DNA of 28,469 nucleotides from Nitrospinota bacterium (GTDB lineage Bacteria > UBA8248): positions 1 through 28,469 of the forward strand of contig WTGD01000150.1 of NCBI GenBank assembly GCA_011523725.1, written 5' to 3'. Below the pieces are notes generated by a model that was not told where the DNA came from, ran no database searches, and saw only the letters and a list, made by a program, of their open reading frames with translations. The position numbers and the translations under genes are program-made. Below are positions 7,280-14,330 of this stretch, in pieces (the first letter of the stretch is position 1; the number at the start of each line of letters is the position of its first letter).

Positions 7280-8505
7280 AGCGCGTAGTCGAAAAATCTT
7301 GCGCCGCTCTGGCGGCGATTTGCCTTTCCCTGATTCTCGGTGGCTGCGATCTCCTGCCTGAACTCGGCCCGCCGGAGGAATCCATCTCGGGAACCATTCG
7401 GATGAGCGCGAATCTGCCCGTCAAGGCGTGGCGCACGCGCACGCTCTTCATCATTGTGGAACCCGAAGAAGGGGGCCCGCCGCTCGCGGTGCAGCGTCTG
7501 GTGGAAACGCGGTTCCCCTACCAATACGTCATCACGAAAGACGACGTGATGATGCGCGGGCGAAAATTCTCGGGCCGCGTACGCGTGCGCGCCCGCCTCG
7601 ATGCGGATGGTGTTCCGGGGCCGCTCGTCAAGGGCGATTTCGAGGGCAGGGCGGCAGGCCCGGTTTCCGTGGGTGCCGAGAACGTGGACGTGGTGATCAA
7701 TCAAATTGGCACCGCCCCTCCGCCGGAAGTGGCGAAGAAATCTCCCCCGAAACCCGCACCGCCTTCAGAGCCGAAGCCATCGGCCGGGAGCGGCAAGACG
7801 ATACGGGGCGTGGTTCGCGTCGCGCCCAATCTCAAGGAAAAGGCGGAGGGCAAGGCGGCGATTTTCATCATCGCGCGCGGGAAACAGCCCGGACCACCCC
7901 TGGCGGTCATGCGTATCCTGAACCCCACTTTCCCCCTGGAGTTCACCATGAGCGAGCAAAACGTCATGCTTCAGGGGGTGGCGTTCGAAGGGGAAGTCCG
8001 CCTCGTCGCCAAGCTCGACGGGGACGGAAAGGTCGGTACGCAGGCGGGGGATCTTTTCGGCGGCGCGCGCGGGCCTGTGCAGGTGGGTGCGCGTGACGTG
8101 GAAATCGTTCTCTCGCAGAAGGCGGAGGGCGCAGCCGCGCAACAGCCCGCACAGACGCAAGGGGCGGGAGAGGTGATTTCGGGCGTGATCGAGGTTGCCC
8201 CCGCCTTGCGGGTGAAAGCCGAAGGCAAGCCCGTCTTGTTCCTGATCGCGCGCAAGGGCGGCGGAGGCCCCCCGCTGGCGGTCGTGCGCGTGGCGAATCC
8301 CCGGTTCCCGCAGGCGTTCGAGATATCGAAGCGGAACGTCATGATTCCCGGCGTCCCCTTCGAGGGAATGGTTACGCTCTCGGCGCGCCTGGACGCGGAC
8401 GGCTCGGCGGGTCCCGCGGGCGCAGGTGATTTGGAAGGCCGCACGGCGCAGCCGGTGAGAGTGGGGCAGCGGAACGTGCGCATCGTGATCGACAAGGCGT
8501 TTTGA
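7276..8505 (+). CDS. Lipoprotein with three tandem CcmI/CycH-type Ig-like repeats
   Basis: The 409-residue protein has a short basic N-terminus, a hydrophobic stretch and a lipobox LGGC with Cys24 as the lipidation site, so it is exported and membrane-anchored. After the signal come three repeats of about 105 residues (roughly 37-142, 176-279, 301-405) joined by Pro/Ala/Gln-rich linkers. Each repeat has the same plan: SGxI/V start, FIIA or FLIA, GGPPLAV-R, a FP pair, VM-x2-G, F-x-G, then A-x-LD-x-DG, GD-x-x-G, PV-x-VG and a final V-I-V/I strand. This matches, from memory, the C-terminal Ig-like domain of cytochrome c biogenesis proteins CcmI/CycH. No TPRs or other cytochrome c maturation genes are nearby. 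Function unknown. Confidence 0.8.
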   Translation: MKRVVEKSCAALAAICLSLILGGCDLLPELGPPEESISGTIRMSANLPVKAWRTRTLFIIVEPEEGGPPLAVQRLVETRFPYQYVITKDDVMMRGRKFSGRVRVRARLDADGVPGPLVKGDFEGRAAGPVSVGAENVDVVINQIGTAPPPEVAKKSPPKPAPPSEPKPSAGSGKTIRGVVRVAPNLKEKAEGKAAIFIIARGKQPGPPLAVMRILNPTFPLEFTMSEQNVMLQGVAFEGEVRLVAKLDGDGKVGTQAGDLFGGARGPVQVGARDVEIVLSQKAEGAAAQQPAQTQGAGEVISGVIEVAPALRVKAEGKPVLFLIARKGGGGPPLAVVRVANPRFPQAFEISKRNVMIPGVPFEGMVTLSARLDADGSAGPAGAGDLEGRTAQPVRVGQRNVRIVIDKAF

Positions 8506-8631
8506 CGGCGCAAGGCCGCTCGCTCTGGCGCGGCGGCGGCAAAGTGTGCATAATCGCCCCTCGAAATTTCCGAGAATCTATTTTCTGAAATCAGGTTTTC
8601 CTCATTCACGCACCGATAAGGAGAAGTCCAG

Positions 8632-9648
8632 GTGATCATCGACCCCCATGCCCACATCGCTCCCGAGAGTTTCATCGAAGACGTACGCCAGGGCCGCTTC
8701 GGCGACGCCGTCACCATCGAATCGGGCGACCCGTGGGAGTTGCTCGTCACGAAAAACACCGTTCTCGGCGAGGAGCGCATTCACAAGAACCCGCTGCCGA
8801 AGGAAACCTATGACGTCGAGATGCGCCTGAGCGACATGGCGAACAACCAGAACGTGGACATCCAGATACTCTCCGTCGTTCCGCCCATGACGCACTATGC
8901 GCTCGACGCGGGATTGAACAGGGAACTCTCCGCGTCGCTGAACGACGCGCTCACCGCGCTCACGAAAGAACACCCCGAGCGCTTCCTGTGCATGGCGCAG
9001 ATCCCGCTCCAGGACCCCGAAGCCGCGGCGGCCGAACTCGACCGCGCGGTGAAAAACGGCCATCTGGGCTGCCAGATCGGCTCGAACGTCGCGGGGAAGA
9101 ACCTGGACGACCCCGCGCTCGACGCCGTCTGGGCGAAGGCCTGTGAGCACGACGTGCCTATTTTCATTCACCCGGTGGATGTCATGGGCGTCAACGACAG
9201 GCTCAAGGACTATTACCTCAGAAACTTCATCGGCAACCCACTCGACACGACGATCTCCATCGCCTGCCTCATCTTCGGCGGCGTGTTCGATCGCTTCCCG
9301 AACATCAAGTTCCTGGTCTCGCACGTGGGCGGCTTCACGCCCTGGATCCGGGGCCGCTGGCAGCACGGCTACGGCGAGCGCAAAGAACCCAAGGTGCACG
9401 GCGCGAAAGACCCCGAGCAGTATTTCGGCAAGATTTATTATGACACCATCATCCACAACGCGGATTCGTTCGAGTTCGCCGTGAAGACGCTCGGCGTGGA
9501 CCGGATTCTCTACGGCACGGACTATCCCTTCGACATGGGCTATCTGGCCGGGGCCAAGGATATCCCGGGGCTTTCGCGCTTCTCGGCGGAGGAGCAGGAG
9601 CAGATGCTCTACGGGAACGTGAAGAAGCTCTACAAGCTGGATGTGTAG
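8632..9648 (+). CDS. Amidohydrolase family protein, ACMSD-like (copy 1)
   Basis: This 338-residue TIM-barrel protein belongs to the amidohydrolase-2 group that includes ACMSD and gamma-resorcylate decarboxylases. Metal ligands look intact: DPHAH (His6, His8), FIHP (His180), SHVGG (His231) and YGTDYP (Asp297). Relatives use one divalent metal, often zinc or manganese, for non-oxidative decarboxylation or hydrolysis of cyclic or aromatic acids. GTG at 8632 is the start: AAGGAG lies about 9 bases upstream and the HxH motif follows immediately. The 126-base gap before it suggests a separate transcript from the kinase/lipoprotein unit. A paralogue follows 38 bases later. Confidence 0.88.
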   Translation: MIIDPHAHIAPESFIEDVRQGRFGDAVTIESGDPWELLVTKNTVLGEERIHKNPLPKETYDVEMRLSDMANNQNVDIQILSVVPPMTHYALDAGLNRELSASLNDALTALTKEHPERFLCMAQIPLQDPEAAAAELDRAVKNGHLGCQIGSNVAGKNLDDPALDAVWAKACEHDVPIFIHPVDVMGVNDRLKDYYLRNFIGNPLDTTISIACLIFGGVFDRFPNIKFLVSHVGGFTPWIRGRWQHGYGERKEPKVHGAKDPEQYFGKIYYDTIIHNADSFEFAVKTLGVDRILYGTDYPFDMGYLAGAKDIPGLSRFSAEEQEQMLYGNVKKLYKLDV

Positions 9649-9686
9649 AAGGCTTCGAGGACGAACCTTCATAGATAGAGAAAAAG

Positions 9687-10703
9687 ATGACGGCGATCGA
9701 TCCCCACACCCATATCTACCCCGGGCAGTTCATTGCGGACGTGCGTGCGGGCCGCTTTGGCCGCACGGCGTCGATAGAAGCCGATGCGCAGGGCGAATGG
9801 CTCATTACGCGCGGGAAAGTTCTGGGGCGCGACTCCGAACTCAGGAACAAGCTCACGCCCCTTTATTATGAGCTCCCGTCGCGCTTCGCCGACATGGAGC
9901 GCATGGGCGTCGCGCATCAAGTGCTCTCCATCGGCCCCGCCATGACGCTCTATACACTGGAGGCGGAGGCGAACAGGGAACTGGCCGCCTCGCTGAACGA
10001 CGGCCTCACGGCTCTGGCCAGGGAGTATCCCGACAAGTTCTCCTGCATGGCCACCGTTCCCCTCCAGGCGCCGGAAGCCGCGGCGGCGGAGCTAGAACGC
10101 GCGTGCGCGAACGGCCACTTGGGTGTGATGATCGCCTCGAACGTGGCGGGGAAAAACCTGGACGATCCCGGTCTGGACGTCTTCTGGGCGAAGGCCGAAA
10201 CGCTCGACGCGCCCGTGTTCGTGCACCCCACGAACGTGCTGGGCTCTGAAGATCGTCTCAAGGATTTCTACCTGAGGAACTTCATCGGCAACCCGCTCGA
10301 CACCACGGTCGCGGTGGCGTGCCTGATATTCGGCGGCGTGATGGACAGGTTCCCGGGGCTTCGGTTCTATCTTTCCCACGTGGGCGGCTTCGTGCCCTGG
10401 ATCCGGGGCCGCTGGCAGCACGGCTACGGGGAACGAAGGGAACCCAAGGCGCACGGCGCGAAGGACCCCGAGCAGTATTTCGGCCGCTTCTACTACGACA
10501 CCATCATCCACAACGCGGACTGCTTCGAGTTCGCGGCGAAGACGCTGGGGGCGGAGCGGATTCTCTACGGCACGGACTATCCGGCGGACATGGGTTACCA
10601 CCAGCCCGCGCGGGACATCCCGGGCCTGAGCCGCCTCCCGGAAGCGGAGCAGGAGATGATTCTCACGACCAACGCCAGGCGCGTCTACGGGCTTTCGGGA
10701 TAA
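9687..10703 (+). CDS. Amidohydrolase family protein, ACMSD-like (copy 2)
   Basis: This is a tandem paralogue of the preceding gene with exactly the same length, 338 residues. By hand count 180 of 258 positions from residue 81 onward are identical, and the first 80 are much less alike. All metal ligands are kept (His7, His9, His180, His231, Asp297). The variable N-terminal part lies where substrate-binding loops usually are in this fold, so the two copies may act on related but different compounds or form a heteromer. The start ATG is preceded by a weak GAGAAAAAG. The copies are likely co-transcribed. Confidence 0.88.
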   Translation: MTAIDPHTHIYPGQFIADVRAGRFGRTASIEADAQGEWLITRGKVLGRDSELRNKLTPLYYELPSRFADMERMGVAHQVLSIGPAMTLYTLEAEANRELAASLNDGLTALAREYPDKFSCMATVPLQAPEAAAAELERACANGHLGVMIASNVAGKNLDDPGLDVFWAKAETLDAPVFVHPTNVLGSEDRLKDFYLRNFIGNPLDTTVAVACLIFGGVMDRFPGLRFYLSHVGGFVPWIRGRWQHGYGERREPKAHGAKDPEQYFGRFYYDTIIHNADCFEFAAKTLGAERILYGTDYPADMGYHQPARDIPGLSRLPEAEQEMILTTNARRVYGLSG

Positions 10704-10707
10704 GGAC

Positions 10708-10735
10708 TGGACAAAGAGCTTTCTGGGTGTAAAAT
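10708..10735 (+). promoter_or_regulatory. Probable sigma70-type promoter for the nitrile-hydratase-like pair
   Basis: TGGACA (10708-10713), a 16-base spacer and TAAAAT (10730-10735) match the -35 and -10 consensus at five of six bases each. It begins four bases after the second amidohydrolase stop and leaves a leader of about 45 bases to the next ATG. It would allow the pair to be expressed apart from the amidohydrolases. Confidence 0.6.
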
Positions 10736-10786
10736 TCAGATAAGTATTCCGGTTTCAGTCGATTCAACTGCAAAGGGGACGTTCCG

Positions 10787-11074
10787 ATGGAGGAAACCAC
10801 CTTCCGCGTGGGCGACAGGGTGCGCATCAAGGAGATGTACCCCGACGGCCACCACCGCACGACATATTTCGTGAAGGGCAAGACCGGTTTAATCAACCGC
10901 TATTTCGGCAAATACAAAAACCCCGAAAATCTCGCCTACGGCGGCGACGGCCTGCCGCTCCGGGAACTCTACTGGGTGGAGTTCGACATCAACGATCTCT
11001 GGGATCACGAGGCGGGGAAAAAGCAGGACAAACTCTATATCGAAATTTACGAACATTGGCTGGAGCCGGTCTAG
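10787..11074 (+). CDS. Nitrile hydratase beta-subunit C-terminal (SH3-like) domain protein
   Basis: The 95-residue protein is only the C-terminal SH3-like half of a nitrile hydratase beta subunit, the part that in thiocyanate hydrolase is a separate small subunit (ScnA-like). Blocks FRVGDRVRIKEMYPDGHHR, FVKGKTGLINRYFG and EFDINDLWD with the ending IYEHWLEPV match that domain; Arg23 in the GHHR block aligns with the arginine that contacts the metal-bound cysteines in the family. ATG 10787 has AAGGGG 8 bases before it. The N-terminal helical half of a normal beta subunit (about 100 further residues) is missing from this gene and from the neighbours. The alpha-type subunit follows 39 bases later. 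Confidence 0.85.
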   Translation: MEETTFRVGDRVRIKEMYPDGHHRTTYFVKGKTGLINRYFGKYKNPENLAYGGDGLPLRELYWVEFDINDLWDHEAGKKQDKLYIEIYEHWLEPV

Positions 11075-11113
11075 GACGAATACGCCGGCTCTCCCGAGAG
11101 CGAGGAGCACACC

Positions 11114-11878
11114 ATGGCGCACTCACACGATCATCACAACGGCGGGCATGTTCACCACCACGGCGACCATCCCCACACCTACAGCCAGGATCCGGGAGCG
11201 CACAACGCGCGGATGCAGTCCGACGACGCCTACCGCGAAGGAGCCGTGGCCCAGGTCGAGCACGATCTGGATTACTATCAGGTGCGCGTTATGGCTCTGT
11301 TGGGCATCCTCCGCGAGAAGGGCATCCTCACGACGGACGAGATGCGGCGCGCGGTGGAGGAGATCTACGGCCAGAGCCCGGCCATCGGTTCGCGCATCAT
11401 CGCGCGCGCCTGGGTGGATGAGGGCTTCAAGGAAAGGCTCTTGGCGGACGCGGACGCCGCCTGCGCCGAGGTGGGGGTCGACACCACGGGGATCAACCGC
11501 GTGGTGGCCCTCGAGAATACCGACACGACCCGCTACATGGTGGTGTGCACGCTGTGCTCGTGCTACCCGAGGCAGATCCTCGGACAGCCCCCCACCTGGT
11601 ACAAGAGCTTTCCCTATCGCTCGAAAGCCGTGACGGACCCGAGGGGAACTTTGAAGGACATGGGCTTCGATGCGCCCGACGACGTGGAGCTCATCGTCAT
11701 CGATTCGAACGCGGATTGCCGCTATCTCATCATCCCCCAGCGTCCGGCGGGAACCGAGGACTGGACGGAGGCGCAGCTCTTCCAGCTCGTGACGCGCGAT
11801 TCGATGATCGGCGTGGGCGACCCCCTGACGCCCGCGCAGCTTGAGGAAGCCATGCAGGCCTCGGAGCAGGCCAGCTGA
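11114..11878 (+). CDS. Cobalt-type nitrile hydratase alpha / thiocyanate hydrolase gamma-like subunit, His-rich N-terminus
   Basis: The 254-residue protein contains the metal site C-T-L-C-S-C (Cys145, Cys148, Ser149, Cys150). Threonine in the second position is the cobalt-type signature (iron types have serine), and two of the cysteines are normally oxidised to sulfenic and sulfinic acids. The following YP..LG.PP.WYKSF-YR block and DPRG (175-178) are family hallmarks. Relatives hydrate nitriles to amides or hydrolyse thiocyanate. Residues 1-21 contain ten histidines, absent from ordinary alpha subunits as far as I recall, and could hold cobalt or nickel. GAGGAG sits 6 bases before the ATG. 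No separate activator gene (P14K-like) is visible in the window. Confidence 0.9.
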   Translation: MAHSHDHHNGGHVHHHGDHPHTYSQDPGAHNARMQSDDAYREGAVAQVEHDLDYYQVRVMALLGILREKGILTTDEMRRAVEEIYGQSPAIGSRIIARAWVDEGFKERLLADADAACAEVGVDTTGINRVVALENTDTTRYMVVCTLCSCYPRQILGQPPTWYKSFPYRSKAVTDPRGTLKDMGFDAPDDVELIVIDSNADCRYLIIPQRPAGTEDWTEAQLFQLVTRDSMIGVGDPLTPAQLEEAMQASEQAS

Positions 11879-11898
11879 CAACAGGCTGATCTTTACAT

Positions 11899-11931
11899 GC
11901 GGCGGGGGCGGAATCCCCCGCCGCTTTTTTT
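11899..11931 (+). terminator. Intrinsic terminator after the nitrile-hydratase-like pair
   Basis: GCGGCGGGGG (11899-11908) pairs perfectly with CCCCCGCCGC (11915-11924) around a six-base loop, and seven T residues follow. It lies 20 bases beyond the alpha-subunit stop and just before the phosphodiesterase ATG, so the two genes are probably separate transcripts or the downstream one is read through weakly. Confidence 0.92.
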
Positions 11932-11946
11932 CGGGATGGAGAGCGG

Positions 11947-13353
11947 ATGCCCTCGCCTCGCGTCATCGCGATTCAGTTCGATGGTCTGCGTGCCGACGCT
12001 CTGAGCGAGCAGAGCACGCCGAATCTCCTCGCCGCGGCGGAGCGAGGCGCGTGGTTTCGGAATCACCGCAGCACGTTTCCCACATCGACGAGGGTTTGCG
12101 TCTCGAGCCTCGCCACCGGCGTCTACCCCGAAAAGCACGGTCTGCCGGGCAATTCGCTCTACTCACGCGAGTTGGGCCGAACCATCACCACAGGGCGGCA
12201 TGAGAATCTCCTCGCCTGGGAGCGCGCCATGGGCGGGCGTCTGCTGTTGCGGGACACCTTTTTCGAGGCGGTGGGCGGCGGCGTCATCATCAGCGCCGCG
12301 TCGAGCGGTTCCGCCTGGCTCTGGAACGCGGGCCGCGCCGCGCGCCTGATTCACCCCGTTGCGGCGTATCCCGACGAGGGACGGGAAACGATTGAAGAGG
12401 TCAGGGAAATCCCCGCCGCCGGCGAACCGGACCTTCCGCGCTGCGCGTGGGCGCTGGATTTGGCGCTCGATTACGTGATTCCAAAACTCGCGCCTGCAGT
12501 TCTCGTTATTCACCTGAGCGAGCCGGACAGCACGCAGCATCACCAGGGCGCCGCAGGCGCGGTTCATCGCCAGGCTTTGGAGGGAGTGGATCGGTTGTTC
12601 GGCGCGTTCTGGGAGAGGTTTCAAAGGGAGCGAGATGATTGGCCGCAGACGAATCTTCTCCTGTTCTCGGATCACGGGGTCGTGACGATTGCGGGAATGG
12701 TTGATCTCGAAGCCGAACTCGCGGACCTCCCCGGCCGCGGGGAGAATTGGCAGGTGGCGCACAGCGAGGGGGCTGCTCTCTTTTACGCGCAGTCGGAAAA
12801 AACACTTCTGGAACTCGTCGCGTTCTTGCGGACGAAGGACTGGGCGGGGCCTTTGTTCTCTCAAGGCGGTAGTGGCGTCGAGGGTTCCTTGCTGGGTACG
12901 ATGTCCTTGGGCCTGGCAGGCTGCGGCGGACCCCGTGCGCCGGATTTGCTCATGGGCTTTCAGTGGGGCGATGGTTTCTTGCCGGGCGAGAACCGCGCGG
13001 GCGCACTCCCCGGCTGGGGGTATTCATCGGCCAACAACAAGGGAAGCGGCGGTACGCACGGCTCGTGCAGCCCCTATGAGCTTCGCAACTTCATGATTGC
13101 GTGCGGCCCCGCTTTTCCGGCGGGCGCGCGGGTGGACGCGCCGACGGGCAACATAGACTTGGCCCCCACCATCCTCTCCCTGATGGGGCAGGAGACCTCT
13201 GGCCTCGATGGAGAAACGCTCACGAACTTCTCAAAAGAAACAGGGGAAGAGCGAGTCTACCGGGTGGAATCGAAAGGTTTCGCGCAGACGCTCTCTCGAA
13301 CGGAGGTGGACGGGCGGTTTTATCTCAACTTCGCCAGGCTGGAGAAGGCATAG
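11947..13353 (+). CDS. Type I phosphodiesterase / nucleotide pyrophosphatase (alkaline phosphatase superfamily)
   Basis: The 468-residue protein shows the ordered metal-binding motifs of the superfamily: QFDGLRAD (Asp12); FPTSTRVCVSSLATGVYPEKHG with Thr48 as likely nucleophile; EPDSTQHH (Asp194, His198); LFSDHG (Asp242, His243); and a late GGTHGS histidine. Enzymes of this group split phosphodiesters or related sulfate or phosphonate esters with two zinc ions. The asparagine usually found three residues after the nucleophile is Cys51 here. No signal peptide is evident, suggesting a cytoplasmic enzyme. ATG at 11947 has a GGAGAG stretch closely upstream. It converges on the selenoprotein operon with 42 bases between. 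Confidence 0.85.
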   Translation: MPSPRVIAIQFDGLRADALSEQSTPNLLAAAERGAWFRNHRSTFPTSTRVCVSSLATGVYPEKHGLPGNSLYSRELGRTITTGRHENLLAWERAMGGRLLLRDTFFEAVGGGVIISAASSGSAWLWNAGRAARLIHPVAAYPDEGRETIEEVREIPAAGEPDLPRCAWALDLALDYVIPKLAPAVLVIHLSEPDSTQHHQGAAGAVHRQALEGVDRLFGAFWERFQRERDDWPQTNLLLFSDHGVVTIAGMVDLEAELADLPGRGENWQVAHSEGAALFYAQSEKTLLELVAFLRTKDWAGPLFSQGGSGVEGSLLGTMSLGLAGCGGPRAPDLLMGFQWGDGFLPGENRAGALPGWGYSSANNKGSGGTHGSCSPYELRNFMIACGPAFPAGARVDAPTGNIDLAPTILSLMGQETSGLDGETLTNFSKETGEERVYRVESKGFAQTLSRTEVDGRFYLNFARLEKA

Positions 13354-13395
13354 CTTATTGCTGATGATGTGAGATGGCGCTTCCCGGTCTTTCGC

Positions 13396-14307
13396 CTAGC
13401 GTTCAGCGTCGGAATACGCGGCGCGCTCCTCGTCCTTGTAATCATCCAGCAGATTTTGTCCGCCCGCTTTGGCCTGGCGGATGGCGAAGATGGGCGCCGG
13501 GACGTCCGGCTGCCATTTGGTGGTCTCGGGCGGCTCGGGCCACTCATAGGGCAGGTGCCGGTAGGCGTTGGGCGCTTGCGCCTCCACGAGCAGCGCGGCC
13601 ATGTCTTCACAAATCCTTCGCTGACCCGCGTAGTCGCCCACGAGGCCCAGTTGCCGCCCGAAGGGGTACTGGACGAACACGGCCCTGGGCACGCAGACGC
13701 GCTCGGTGGTCTCGGGCACGTTGGAGATGATGACGGTGGGAATGCCCGCCTTTTCGATCTCGCGCTGAAGCAGTCCGCCGGACCGGTTGCAGAGCGGTCA
13801 GACCGGATAGAGAAAGGCCGCGTCCACACCCTCCGCCTTCATCTTCTCGATCATCAAGGGTGCGGTGCGCTTCACGAGCGGGTTGAAATTCGGGATGTAG
13901 CCCATGATGGAATAGAGCGTCTCGGCCAGCGCGCCGATTTTCCCCTCCCTCTCGAAATCAAGGAAGATGTCGACAGGCCATGACACGTTCCTGTCCTCGG
14001 CCATGAACGAAGTGTCGACGTGTAAGTGCGAGTACTCCACGTCGTCCTGGCCCGCCGCCTTGGGGATCTCCCGGTGGGTCGGGTCGCCCCAGGTGCCTTC
14101 GCGGCGCTCTCTCTCGTAGTCGAAAGAGACGTCGCCTTTCATGAAGATGCCGGCCGTGGATACCAAGGTGACCTTGCACTCGGTGAGAGGCTTGTCCAAC
14201 GGCGTCCACGGCGTTTTGGCCGGATCGGCGTGGCGCTGCGCCAGAACGCGCTCGCGCGAGGCGGGGTGAAAGTAGAATCCATCGACTTTCTGAATCGGCA
14301 TGTTCAT
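13396..14307 (-). CDS. GrdB-like reductase-family selenoprotein, in-frame UGA read as selenocysteine
   Basis: The gene is open for 169 codons from ATG 14307, meets TGA at 13800-13798, and stays open in the same frame for 133 more codons to 13396. Residues before the UGA (EGVDAAFLYPV) and after it (PLCNRSGGL, then IEKAGIPTVIISNV) form one continuous glycine/sarcosine/betaine reductase selenoprotein B-type sequence, and the UGA with Cys173 makes U-x-x-C. The full product is 303 residues, shorter than clostridial GrdB. In that system GrdB attacks substrate bound to a pyruvoyl partner; no GrdA, GrdC, GrdE or thioredoxin gene is here, so the reaction is unknown. A second ATG (14301) has GAGG at better spacing and may be the true start. 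It ends a five-gene operon. Confidence 0.85.
13765..13792 (-). promoter_or_regulatory. Candidate bacterial SECIS hairpin downstream of the UGA
   Basis: On the coding strand, starting five bases after the UGA, CUG pairs with CAG, AA with UU (a C bulged on the 5' side), then a C/C mismatch is followed by CGGUCC pairing with GGACUG (one G-U), closing a GGC loop. The apical loop begins 18 bases after the UGA and its first base is G, which fits the published general bacterial SECIS model as I recall it. The bulged base is C rather than the U of E. coli fdhF. Confidence 0.55.
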
Positions 14308-14330
14308 CCTCGAATTCGTGGTTCCATGAT

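Noticed and set aside
13396..14307. Pseudogene with a nonsense mutation
   Set aside because: Only one stop occurs, it is TGA, it lies exactly in a U-x-x-C redox motif, the family sequence continues intact for 133 codons and no other damage is seen. It remains the main alternative if Sec genes are absent.
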